DNA of 64,000 nucleotides from Trifolium pratense (taxonomy: Eukaryota; Streptophyta; Magnoliopsida; Fabales; Fabaceae), in the NCBI RefSeq assembly GCF_020283565.1, contig NC_060059.1:43980215-44044214 (forward strand), given 5' to 3'. The translations under genes and the position numbers were made by a program. The notes under the pieces were generated by a model that was not told the DNA's origin, did not search any database, and saw nothing but the letters and a program-made list of their open reading frames with translations. Positions 34,502-45,250 of this stretch are shown here, in pieces; the first letter of the stretch is position 1; every line of letters begins with the position of its first letter.

Positions 34502-36567
34502 TGTAACACCCAAACCCCTTAACGCGTATTTATTGAATATAAATAAATAAAACACTTAAGAAAATTCAGGCGTCACATGTTATAATACAAAACCACGGCA
34601 TAATTAAATCAATCATGCTAGCACAGCGGAAATTAAAAATGATATTTATCATAATGTATATCATACAATGATCATAATTGTTCACACAATATCCCTAGGC
34701 TCTAGGCCATATCAACAAAGGATATTATGTTTACAACCCAAAAGATAGGATTAGCAAAGTTAAATATGCCATCACGGGCTTAGATACAAATCAAGCGAAT
34801 ATCCCATCACGGTATTACACCTAATCAGAGCAACTCTATACAACCCGTCAAAAGAGATATACAAATATATCTAAAGGAGTAGTCTAAGCTAAACTCCTCA
34901 CCAAAAAGCGCACTACACGAGCACGAGCAACCTCTAACTTTGATCGGGATCCTCAACCTGAGAATCTGAACCCCCAACGGTCCAGCACATAACACAAAGC
35001 ATGAGAGTTAGATCACATAATCAAAATATAAGTGTAAGCAAAAGGTACTTAAACACTCCTTCAACAACAACAAGCATATTCATAATTTATAAACATGCAT
35101 CGCCATTAACTACTCAATTACAAGTTCTAAACATGTATAATCAAGTACCAAATAATCAATCTACAATTCATTACACTTAGCCAAATTATATGTCACATAT
35201 CACTTATCAAGTAATGCACACACATATAACCTAATGCAACTCTAATGCTTCAACTTCATGAATGTCAATCCTAGACATTACTAATGCATGTGGTACCATC
35301 TTCTTTATTAGAGTATCTCACCTCTAATATCCTTCTTTATCGGATAAATATAATCCGATATACTTCTTTATTGGAATATCCAATATCCTATTTAATTCAT
35401 GAATGCATGTATATGTGTTCATGAATTCACTCACAAATAATTAGCATAAGCTCTTCATTTACTATGTGGAACACTATCCAACATACTTCATCATTAAGAT
35501 TTAACAAAACCTTAATATTCTTCATTTATACTTCATACATGATTAACAATCATTATAAGCTTCAACAAGCATCAACAAGCATCAACAATCATCAACAATC
35601 ATGTAAGAATAAGCCACTGATTGAAAATACATGCAAAGGAAGACAGCAGATGAAAAATTGGTGAAAACTGCAGTATTTCCGCCTGGGGCGGAAATTTTTA
35701 CGTTTGAGGCGTAAGTTTACGTTTTAGGCGCAAAAATTTACGTTTGAGGCGCAGAAAAGTCTGAAAGGTTGGCTGCTCACTGCTCTTCCGTTTCAGGCGG
35801 AAATTATTGCGCCTGAGGCGGAAAAACATGCGTTTTCTACACAAAAACGCCCAAAAATCTCATTTTTCATGTTATAAATCCCAAAAGAGTTTGTATTCAA
35901 GCAAAACAAACATATCTAAACACAAAAGGACGGTTCATTTCTCAGATCTACGCCATAAACATCGAAAAAGTAAAGATTGACACTTTTTCATCAAAACTCT
36001 CAAGAACACAAAGTTCTTGAGTTTAATCCATTAGAAAACTCGTTTTAACCATTATCTCCGTTCATTAATCATGTTACAAGCATGTTAAACATATTAAGAA
36101 CCTTAGGAACGATTTCCATCAAGAAAATTCATTCCAATCTAAAACGAAAATGGGGTGGAGGAAGTTCGGGTAAGGAGAAATCGACATTCTCCCCTTCCTC
36201 GAATCACCCACGACTATGGAACCTACTCTCATACCTGGATTCGAAGAAAACTCGAAGATTTGATCTTGATTCTCCTCACTTTCCCTTGCCCTAGCTCTTG
36301 AGCTCTCTTCTCTCTCCAACTTGTCAAGAACAAGAACAAATGAAATGTTCTCTCTTGACTTGGCCATATGGCCGCCCCACTCATGCTCACAAGGCCCATT
36401 GGGCCTCAAGCCCAATTGGCTTGGCCCAATAACACGATAACTCTCACTACTCGCTTAATAACTAAAGTATTCGATAAATAACTCTAGTTATTAACTTAAT
36501 TAAATTTCTACGTTAATAAAATACTTTAACACATAAAAATTATTAATTTGAAAATTGGGTCGTTACA
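34502..36567 (-). repeat. 5' LTR of the Ty3 element
   Basis: 2066 bp, TGTAAC...GTTACA, flanked on the outer side by target duplication gaaac (36568-36572). It carries the promoter-side palindrome at 35675-35695. Confidence 0.95.
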
Positions 36568-36860
36568 GAAACTATTTTACCAAACTCAAAAACATAGTAA
36601 CCTTAATCACCAAAAATAAAAAATTAGGTCCAAAATAATATACTTTCTTGTTAAATCTAAATCAACAGAAATAGAATAGCAAAATATTCACCTCTTGAAA
36701 CCTACAAGCTTTCACTCATTCAATTATCATAAAATCAGCTGCACCATCTTTTTTCACTGCAAAATCATAATAATCGTTATTGTTATTAGTATTAATTTAA
36801 TTAAAACTAAACATAATGTTCATGCTGGCAAAGAAAGGATAAATACACATCAATTGTCAA

Positions 36861-37185
36861 GTTATAGAACCACTAACAGCTCTATTCAGTCCTTGAAGAT
36901 TTCGATGCTCAAAAACAATAGTTCCGCCAGGTTGAAGTGAGGCCTGAACAAAAATTGAGCAGCAAATAATCAGATTAATTGAGCAGGAAAGATCCATCAG
37001 TTGTTGAAGAAAATTGATGTTTAATTTTATGGAAATACCATGGTGGGATACCCTCCTCATCCAGGAACAATACTCCATTTAGTATTGACTTCAGCTGTCT
37101 TCTGATCCAACTCTTTTACCTTAATTTCAACAATTATGCCTCCCTCACTATTCTCATCAGGCCGTGGATTAACCTCAATATTCAA
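36861..37185 (-). pseudogene. Captured fragment: chloroplast outer envelope protein OEP80 (Toc75-V), 2 exons
   Basis: The upstream exon (about 37185-37039) encodes IEVNPRPDENSEGGIIVEIK, then KELDQKTAEVNTKWSIVPG, then a stop where the family has Arg, then GGYPTM before a GT donor. The second exon (36943 to about 36861) encodes ASLQPGGTIVFEHRNLQGLN and RAVSGSI. This is the POTRA-to-barrel linker region of OEP80/Omp85 proteins, which assemble envelope beta-barrels. The barrel itself is missing and a nonsense change is present, so it is non-functional. Confidence 0.85.
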
Positions 37186-37829
37186 AAACAAAGCAAGAGA
37201 ATTTATGTTTGGATAAACTTCCCGTAAAAATTTATGAACAAAAAGTATTAAAAAAATCTTGTAATAACCATGAGTATTTTAAACAGAGCTACTTGTATAA
37301 TTTAAAACTACATTTGACATCTTACTTTTTCAAAAATTCTCTTATTCAATGATAGAATCAACTGGTATCTATGGAAAATAATTGGAAGAAAAAAAAAACA
37401 GGAACTTATTGTTAATCCCTCAGAACAATGTGATCATGAGCAATGAATGAGTACATTTTTTAGGGCCCATTTGAGAGTGCATCATCTCTACTTGTTCTGA
37501 CTATCTTATCTAAAACTAACTCTAACCCCCTCCCTTCTGTCTATTTAGTAAATTCTATTACAAAATATGGTAGTTACAGCTTACAATCAATTAGTTTCCC
37601 CTTACTCTCACCCCTCCTTTCACATATACATTTCTGATAAAAGGCCCCCTATCATTTAACTGTTCAATAAACACTTACAAGCCCGTAAAAACTTTATCAT
37701 AAGTAAAGAACCATACAAGCTATTAATTAATTCAAACTTAGGAAATCATGCAGCAATAATCCCAAAAATACAGACTTGACTTCCATAAAGACAACAAACA
37801 TAATGCTTAATTGTAATTTAAAAAGAGCA

Positions 37830-37988
37830 AACAGGGTTAGCAGTGATAAGCTTCTCCTCCACAGCCCTTACTGCATTAATCAGAGCTGTAGCCTGGTTTG
37901 TTTGAGGCACCCTTTGCTGTGAAATCACAGACCGAAGCAACTCTGCTGTCTGCTTTGCTGTGGCCTGAGAACCTTCAATGATAAGCTT
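37830..37988 (-). pseudogene. Captured fragment: translation initiation factor eIF2B subunit beta exon
   Basis: After a TTTCAG acceptor the exon encodes IEGSQATAKQTAELLRSVIS, then QQRVPQTNQATALINAVRAV, then EEKLITANPV. This matches the N-terminal helical part of eIF2B-beta, a subunit of the GDP-GTP exchange factor for eIF2. The homology ends at about 37830 without the next exon. The orientation is that of the other captured pieces. Confidence 0.8.
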
Positions 37989-38197
37989 CTGAAATTTACT
38001 ATTAATTAAAGTGTGGCTTGATAAATTTAACCATATAAATAGTCAAATCAAATTATGTGGGATCTTACAGTTTGATATTTGTTTGGGTCTGCAAAAAATG
38101 AATCTAAGCTCTGAAATTCACTATTAATTACACATACGACGAAACAAAAGCTGCAATTATTTTTTTTTAAACAAACACTTTGAAGAGAAAAACGAAC

Positions 38198-38277
38198 CTT
38201 CTTCTGCTTGCCACCACCAGATTTGGCTAGCTTGGAGGAAGATGGAGTTCTAGAGGAGCCTTATCCTTCCATGGAGC
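38198..38277 (-). pseudogene. Captured fragment: 40S ribosomal protein S25 N-terminal exon
   Basis: Between a TTTGCAG acceptor and a GTTCG donor-like site lies an 80-bp piece. It reads APWKDKAP in one frame and SSKLAKSGGGKQKK in another. Together they match the basic N-terminus of ribosomal protein S25, with a frameshift between. It is the first captured piece from the Helitron 5' end. Confidence 0.75.
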
Positions 38278-38689
38278 CTGCAAAAATACAACACAGAGAG
38301 GAGAGCTTGCCATTAAGCCACAAAAACACATCAATATTTCCAAATTCAAACACCAACCTTCTTCAACACACAAATTAATCAAAAAATATCATTCTCAAAC
38401 CAAACCACCATTTTCAATCAATAAAACAAACATCATTAAAGAGTGAAAAAATCACCACTATCACCATCCACCGTATTTAAGTTCAATGTTGGGGTTTTTT
38501 GCAGAGCATAAAATTGATAGGGGAAGAACAGAAAAAACCTAAAAAAAATCATCACTATCACCATCCACCATAACTACCACACATCACCACCACCTCCAAT
38601 CTTCAACCATCCTAACAAAAAAAAAAAGCAACACAAAAAAATAAAATAAAATAAATAGAGTATAGAAAGTAAGGGATCTAACCAGAGGA

Positions 38690-39020
38690 AAGAATGAGAA
38701 ATTGTCGCCGCCGTCGCCAAGCACCGCCGCCGTCGCCAAGCACCGCCGTGTCACCGCCACAAGAATTCTCTCGACCGGAACTCCTCCTCCTCGCCGGAAC
38801 TTCTCTCCCGCCGGCAAATCTTCTTTCACTCGGCAAAAAATCACTCTCACGAGTGATTGATTTGTAGATGGTGGTGGAGGTTAGGATTAGATGGGAGAGG
38901 GCAGAGAGAAAGAGATTGGGAATGGTTGAGGTTAAAGAGAGATGAGAGTGTTAGTGAGGATGGTGAGAAAAGAGAGAGTACGAGAGAGAGAAAAGAGAGA
39001 AGAGAGAGAAAAACACTTGA
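38690..39020. repeat. GC-rich and GA-rich low-complexity part of the Helitron 5' region
   Basis: 38700-38860 is unusually GC-rich, with a direct repeat of gccgccgtcgccaagcacc (two copies about 38707-38745). 38885-39010 is a long GA-rich tract. I cannot assign a source gene; it could be a captured 5' leader. Confidence 0.5.
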
Positions 39021-39539
39021 CAAATGAAAAAAATTTGGGAAAAAATAAATATATATTTTATTGGGCCCAATGCATGTGTTTCATGTAGCTATCCATGTGT
39101 AAGTTTCTAGTTCTCACTTCTCAACATGTGGTCATTTGATAGCAATTAGGGTTACCAAGGGAGAAGGGAATTAGGGATGCAAACCTAGAGGTGTCAACAT
39201 TTTATTGGCTAATACACAAAAATGTCAAGTGACAATTGGACAAAAAATTAGGGCTTCAAATCACCATAGAATTAGGGCTGACAAAGCAGCCTTGCTTTTA
39301 GTATAATAAGATATATTATTATAAATAATCAGGTCTATGTACAAAACGGATACATAGCCGTAAAAGAGAAAAAGATGTTGTATATAACCGAAACACTAAT
39401 AAAAATATCAAAACAGACATCACCACCTAATAGATGTTAATACAAAAGAAGGAAAATTGAGAATAATTGGTGAGCGATAAACATAAACATTGCTATATAT
39501 TTTCAAGATAATTATATATTAATAAGAGATTGACTGACA

Positions 39540-40086
39540 TTTTAGCAGCCGCACAACAACAACTCTTCTTGCCTTCTCTTCCTGTTTATCTTTTAAAGAT
39601 GGGTGGTTTAGGGTCAATTGATTCAAAATCACCCCTCTTGATCGTTTTACATTTACTTTTATTTAAATAAGTGAAATTTCACATAGATTAGAGTTTTCCT
39701 GTTTTATTTTGTGATTTCTTTGCCTCAGTGTGTGGCGTTTTCGTGCGGTGTTTGTTTGATCTCTGTCTTCGTGCGGTGCTTGTTTGCTTTCTTGTTTTTT
39801 GCGGCGTTCGTTTGGTTCAGATTGACATATCAACTTTGGTCAACTACTGATTCAATCAATGACAAGGTCATCAACGATGAAGATCCGAAGGCATGGGTAT
39901 TTCGGTTACTTTTATTTTGTCATATTATTTGTAGGCTTAAGCATGCTGTTTTATGCTATTAACTTGGATGCTGTGAATTTGTTCGCAGATTTATCCTTTA
40001 CGTTTTTAGCGACATTGAATTTGTGCTTGTATCTGATGTATCTATCAATTTGAATGAATGAATATTTTATTTTAGGAAAAAAATAA
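39540..40086 (+). mobile_element. LINE-like retroposed insertion with 19-bp target duplication
   Basis: aataagagattga(c/t)tgaca occurs at 39521-39539 and 40087-40105, 18 of 19 bases equal. The insert ends in an A-rich tail (ggaaaaaaataa). Long duplication plus A-rich tail indicates target-primed reverse transcription. No protein domain was recognised in the 547-bp insert; it may be a LINE 3' UTR or another retroposed transcript. Confidence 0.65.
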
Positions 40087-40739
40087 AATAAGAGATTGAT
40101 TGACAACAAATTTGAATATCAATTCAATTATTAAAGTTCTATAAAAAAAAAAATCAATTATTAAAGTTAACAACACATTTATTACAACTAGGGTTGGGAA
40201 TAGGTCAAGCCAGACTAGGCTTTGATAGGCCTGAGCCTGGCCTACGAATTTTTTTCAATCCTAAGTCTAGCCTACGGCCTATCAAATGCAATTTTATTTG
40301 GCCTGACCTGAGTCTGTTTAAAGTCTGTCCTGATTTTGTAGTCTGTTTAAAAGTCCGTGTTATATAAATGTCTCTATATAGTCTTTTTAAAAAGGCTAAA
40401 CAGGCCTTAAAGCCTATTTGACATATAAATTTTTATAATTTCTACAACATTAAGAAAAAACTAATAAAATGATTAGCACAAGAATTAAAAGCTAATAAAA
40501 TAACAAATACGGTTACGACAAAGTCTATTAAGTATGCCATAATACAATTATTATATAAATAATTATTAAATATAAACAGGCGGGCCTATCAGACTTTGTA
40601 AGCATTTTTAAAAGCCTGAGTCTGACCTATTTATGTAAATAGGCTCTTTTCAAAGATTGAGTCTAGTATTTTTAATAAACAGGCAGGCCAGGTCAGGCTT
40701 AAACAGGCCAGGCCGAAGGCGCCTGTAGACCGTCTGGCC

Positions 40740-41517
40740 CAGTGTTTTAAAAATCGGACCGGACCGGCCGGTCGAACCGGGAACCGGAGCCTGTCCGGTC
40801 TGGTTCATACGTTGGACCGTCCATGTTATTGGACCGGAGAGAACCGGAAAAAACCGGAAAAACCGATGAACCGGCGGTTTTTCCGAACCGCCGGTTTGAT
40901 TGCACGAGTTTTTTTTTTTGGTTTTTTCCGCCAAAAACGACGTCGTTTTGTAAAATATTAATATTTAAAATTAAAAAAAAAGAAAAACATACCAAAGTAA
41001 CAGTAGCATCGTTCATAAGTCATAACATAGAAAAAAACAAAAATTAGAAAGTTAAACCCATCACACAGCAGCCACATCTTCTTCACCGTTCGTCATTGCA
41101 AATTGTCTTAATAGAAGAACTTAATAAGAACAAAGGAGGTGAAGATTAGAACTATAACATAGATTTAATCTTATAATTTTAGAGTCAAAATTCTCTATTT
41201 CATGATTATGTTATTAATTCTCATAAGTTTTAATGATATATGCTTGTGGGAATAAAAATAGCAGCAACAAATAAGGGAGAAGTGAAAAAGAAATTTTGGA
41301 GAAGTAGAAGAAGATGAGTAGGTAGGCGGGTGACAACACAAAGATAATTAGGGTTATTTCAATTGGTAGTCTTATTTAAGAGATGAGTACTAGATTGTTA
41401 CTTATTTAAGCCCATATATTATTTTTTTGAAGCAAAGCTCATTTGTTAAAAGATGAGTAATTTATTCAAAAAGTAAAAGGACAACATATTAAGAGGAGTA
41501 ATTTATATAGAAATTTA

Positions 41518-41575
<58 letters not shown>

Positions 41576-41830
41576 GTGGTACATGACCTTATTTTATAGA
41601 ATTTATGGCATTATTTTTATATTTTCATATTTTTTATGATTTTTTTAAAGACCGCGTTATCTGATTCGACCGGTTTAATAACTATATACTTTTATTATAA
41701 AGACCGGTTTATTCTATCGGTTTAATCTGGTTTATCATGCGGTTCGACCAGTGACCTAGTGGTTCGACCAATGAACCAGTGACCCAGTGTCCTTGCCGGT
41801 TCAATGACCGGTCCGATTTTTAAAACACTG
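40740..41830. mobile_element. hAT-type non-autonomous element nested in the previous one
   Basis: The ends are inverted repeats CAGTGTTTTAAAAATCGGAC / GTCCGATTTTTAAAACACTG. They are flanked by an 8-bp duplication gtctggcc/gtctgacc (one mismatch) that lies within the outer element's right terminus. It is 1091 bp, rich in accgg motifs, with a palindrome aaaacgacgtcgtttt near 40935-40950. No transposase. Confidence 0.83.
41520..41576. repeat. (TTA)n microsatellite
   Basis: About 18 consecutive tta/att units inside the nested hAT element. Confidence 0.95.
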
Positions 41831-42174
41831 GTCTGACCTATTCCCAACCCTAATTACAACCCAAAAGCAACAATTACAATAAATATACACACAAACATAT
41901 TATAAAAAAAAAATAAATACACACAAACCATTTTTTTTTGTAACATAAGGAAAGACAAAAGATAAAAAAAGAATACAAAATAACAAAGCTCTAGGGTAAC
42001 CAATCCCCATCTTGTCTGCTAGAAGATAAGTAGAGAGGTTTAACCGGAGGATTATTCACCATCTTCGTCTTATCTATTTGAGAAGATCTCCACTTTGTCA
42101 AAAAATCAACACATCAAGTTTAATACACTACTTTGACAATCTTGTTTTTTATTTTATTTTATAAATTAAGAGTA

Positions 42175-42894
42175 CTACTTAGACAATCTTTTCTTACTCC
42201 CAAATATAAAAGGATATAACCAAATTACAATCACAACCCCTACTGCCTTTACACATCGTTTCCAATTTTTTACATCTTCCATCTTCACTTGCATTTCAAT
42301 TATTTGAGTTTTAGTGACTTCCATATCCCACTCAAATTGCTTAATTTTGACTTCCATATTTTTCTCTAATTGATTAATTTTGACTTCAATATCATTCTCT
42401 ATCTTAATTTTCATAACTTTCACATCTTTCTCCAATTGATTAATCTTGGCTTCAAGCAACTCAACCATTGTAGGTTTTGACTGCAACTCAACCATTGTAG
42501 TTTGTGACTCAAGAAATTTATCCTTTTGCACGAAGTAGTTACAATGCGGTCTTTGTTGCTGTAAAAAATAATAAAAATTTATACATTTTATTAAAATTGA
42601 AGCATCAACAAAAAAAAAAAAAAATTAATACAACTTGTTATTCAACCATTAAAAATTATCTAATATTTGGAGTGTTCAAAATAAGTGTTGATTTACCTTA
42701 AAATAAGGACACCTAAAGAAGTGTGTGTTAGGATTTTTAGATGTCTTTGAGATGTATAGGATACACTTTTTCCCACATTTGCATGTAGGAGTAGCAACAC
42801 TTTCATAAGTATCAACACTTGAAACACTTCCCTTCCAACTCACTTCACGTTTCGAGAGTAATGGTGAAGTCTCAAACTTAACAACATTCTTCAT
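42175..42894 (-). CDS. GRF-type zinc finger, coiled-coil, membrane-anchored small protein (2 exons)
   Basis: Exons 42894-42697 (66 codons) and 42558-42175 (128 codons) join in phase at GT/AG borders to give 193 aa. Residues ~37-75 form a GRF zinc finger: TCKCGKKCILYISKTSKNPN, then THFFRCPYF, then HCNYF with its last Cys contributed by exon 2. GRF fingers are known to bind single-stranded nucleic acid in some proteins. Residues ~85-165 are strongly heptad-like (repeated INQLEK.MEVKI), so a coiled coil. The last ~20 residues hold a hydrophobic segment (AVGVVIVIWLYPFIF) followed by GSKKRLSK, a likely C-terminal membrane anchor. The role is unknown. No lesion was seen. Confidence 0.8.
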
Positions 42895-44183
42895 CTTGTG
42901 TAAAAATTAAGAGGATAAAAAGGAAATATAACTTGGCCAAGAACCAATTAAGGTCGGTCAATGAAGATTATTGAAAGAGGGATGGCGAAAAAAGAAAAAA
43001 AAAAAAAAGATGAAATGATTTGAAGATTAGGGATTTAGTGAAACACAAACAACCAAGATGAAGATTTATAATTACATGTATTTTAGTTCTTTTTAAATAA
43101 AATATCATATTGAAAAGGAAAATAAAAAACTAACGGCCAACCGAGTATCTTAGTGATCATTAATATTTACAAGTAAATGAAGGGACTAATATGTTTTATT
43201 TTTTAATTATTGTAGACAAATTTTCATATTAATATGTTTAACCAGTATATCGGATGAGCTATTTAATATTTTTCTTAGTTTTATTGGAGATCAAATTGGG
43301 TTCTTTTATATTCTTTTTCAAGAGTTTTTTTTTTTTTTTTGACAAGCAAGTATTGAATTATAAGGAGGTATTATGTGTACTCAAACTTTACACCAATTAG
43401 AGAATTACACCAATTAAATCAAACATTCCTCTATGGCAAATAATTAAGTGTGGTGTAGTACACTAATTTGATGAACTACATGAATGCTATTATTATATAC
43501 TAACAATATAAAATTATTTTACACAATTTGTACATATCTTATTTTTCTCTTATTTAAGTTCTTCATCCATTATCAATAACGAAACACTATTCATTCAACA
43601 AAACTAAAACATAAAATGAAAATAGTTAACCAAGTTTAATTTTGTATTCCTTAAAAAAAAGATTAATTTTGTATTAAAATAAACGGTTCAAATTATTTAT
43701 CATATGGAAATAAAAGGTTATACGATGTTGTACACACACAAAAAAAGGTTATATGATGTTTTATTGGAATGCACATTTAAACTACCTTCCTAATATTGCT
43801 AAGAGCCATTCTAAAAAGTTTTAAAAATAATTAACCATGGTTAGAAAGACAATATGTTTTATTAAAATAACAAGATAATAGTATACTATGAATTTTCTCC
43901 AAAACAAAAGTAATAGAATAACTTCACGAAGATGTCACCATTATTTTTCAAAAGGACAAATTACTCTCTCCATCTTACAAATCTATGTCAATTTTAGAAA
44001 TTTAATTTGTTCAAATTATTTATCCTTATCGTGAGGATCGGCAGCACAAGTTGCGTTCGCTCAACTTTCAAAAAGAAAAACCATCATCGGACTACATCAT
44101 GACGTTAAAATTTTGGACGAAATTTTAAAATTTTAATTACTTCATGATACTGACTTCAGATTTTAGTTACCATATATTTTTAA
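42895..44183. other. AT-rich intergenic spacer upstream of the GRF gene
   Basis: It should hold the GRF-gene promoter next to 42895. No coding exon was recognised. Poly-A and poly-T runs (about 42990, 43327) are the only marked features. Confidence 0.4.
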
Positions 44184-44529
44184 GGGTAAATAAGTTTTTA
44201 CCCCACGCAAAGTAGGTGAGTTTTGATTTTCCCCTGCAAACTTTTTTTTTGGATTACTCCCATGTAATGTGAAGATTCTCTGATTGATTTCCCTCATGAA
44301 AAATATTTACCTAAGATTCCACAAAAATGATGACATAGCATGGTTAGTCGGGGTAAACCAAAACTCGCTAACATTATCGGGGGCAAAATGACGAAATCTT
44401 AAGTCAATATTTTCCATGACGGGGGTAAACCAGAGAACCTTCAAATTACAGAGGGTAATTAAAAAAAAAATTTGCAGGAGGGTAAAACAAAACTCGCTTA
44501 GTTTTCAGGTGGTAAAAGTCTATTTACTC
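44184..44529. mobile_element. Mutator-type MITE (346 bp)
   Basis: A 9-bp target duplication tatttttaa (44175-44183, 44530-44538) encloses an inverted-repeat element. Its left end is GGGTAAATAAGTTTTTACCC and its right end is the reverse complement of GAGTAAATAGACTTTTACC. The element is almost a full foldback. A related copy starts near 63251. Confidence 0.78.
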
Positions 44530-44941
44530 TATTTTTAAATTCAAATTTGAATTAGGTTTGACTTGCTAAGATTGGTTTAAAAATTATATTGTATTACGTA
44601 CATATTCTTTTCAAAAAAGATTATATTACATTATATTTAAAATTGAAATTAGGATTAATATTTTTTATTTAATTCAAATTTAAAATTAGAATTAAGTTCA
44701 ATTATTTTATTATGTAAAAAATTATATAATTGTATATAGAAGTGAGTGAGTTTTGGCACTAGACTCTTTAAAACAATAAAAAAAAAGTGTTTTTGAAAGG
44801 AAAAAATGATACCTTTTATATTTTAAAATTTATTCATGTATATAAATGGAATTTATAAGCTAAGAGCATTCAAATATCAAGAAGTGAGTAGGCATCCAAC
44901 TCAGTTGATATATTTAAACACTTTCATCGTATACATATAAC

Positions 44942-45133
44942 TCATAATAATACAAATAAAAATAGAAAATAATATGCACATTGCTGGAGGTGACATAGTC
45001 AAGCAAAAGCAACCAAGAGACATGTATTAATAAAATGGATCATAATAATACAAATAAAAATAGAAAATAATATGCACATTGCTAGAGTATAGTCAAGCAA
45101 AGCAACCAAGAGACATGCATTAATATAATGGAT
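44942..45133. repeat. Imperfect tandem duplication, about 100 bp unit
   Basis: Two head-to-tail copies of a block running from cataataatacaaataaaaa to ccaagagacatg(t/c)attaat. They differ by small indels and substitutions. Confidence 0.85.
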
Positions 45134-45250
45134 TTTGTATTTCCTCTGTCTCCTTGTCTACGTAGGACTCCTTATAAAAAAATGTGTCAAATTGGAGAAT
45201 CTGCTCAACAAAATTTTGCTCTTTTTCAGAAAGCTTGTCGTCCTCATGAG

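Larger units (their letters stand above)
27797..36567 (-). mobile_element. Full-length Ty3 (gypsy) chromovirus-type LTR retrotransposon inside the Helitron
   Basis: 8771 bp with perfect target duplication gaaac (27792-27796 and 36568-36572). 5' LTR 34502-36567, PBS 34486-34497, one uninterrupted gag-pol frame 34377-29974, PPT 29999-30014, 3' LTR 27797-29998. The ends are TGTAAC...GTTACA. The two LTRs show only about six substitutions by eye over 2066 bp, plus a 136-bp duplication in the 3' LTR. Insertion is therefore recent: at a commonly used plant LTR rate (1.3e-8 per site per year) of the order of 0.1 My. All domains are present, so it may be autonomous. RT before integrase in the order, with a C-terminal chromodomain-like region, fits the chromovirus lineage (Tekay-like is my inference). 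Confidence 0.96.
23809..39311 (-). mobile_element. Non-autonomous Helitron with captured gene fragments, interrupted by a Ty3 element
   Basis: On the minus strand the element begins with TC at 39311-39310 (TCTTATTATACTAAAAGC). It ends with CTAG at 23812-23809. The hairpin CCCATGC-ATC-GCACGGG lies 7 nt before CTAG. The flanking host bases are A (39312) and T (23808), the AT target with no duplication, as known for Helitrons. After removing the Ty3 insertion it is about 6.7 kb. Inside are exons of at least five unrelated genes, all in the minus orientation: RPS25, eIF2B-beta, OEP80, aminopeptidase M1 and GST zeta. No Rep/helicase protein is encoded, so it must have moved by a partner's enzyme. 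The termini match the family rules closely, but the family was not checked by search. Confidence 0.82.
40189..41852. mobile_element. hAT-type non-autonomous element (outer)
   Basis: A perfect 8-bp target duplication attacaac (40181-40188, 41853-41860) and 19-bp terminal inverted repeats TAGGGTTGGGAATAGGTCA. About 565 bp once the nested element at 40740-41830 is removed. Internally there are many gcctgacctg/caggccaggc-type repeats. No transposase. Confidence 0.85.

Noticed and set aside
28895..36415. Paired frames of 66, 70 and 98 residues at 28895-29846 and 35464-36415
   Set aside because: They lie inside the two LTRs and occur twice because LTRs are duplicated; no known domain.
38584..38850. 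88-residue minus-strand frame in the GC-rich Helitron 5' region
   Set aside because: Low-complexity triplet repeats with a hydrophobic AT-rich tail; no recognised domain.
23809..39311. A Pack-MULE explanation for the gene-fragment region
   Set aside because: No long terminal inverted repeats or 9-bp duplication at the borders, whereas TC, hairpin-CTAG and the A/T site fit a Helitron.
40650..41047. GC-rich frames of 74-94 residues on both strands
   Set aside because: They are the repeated accgg sequence of the nested hAT element, not a gene.
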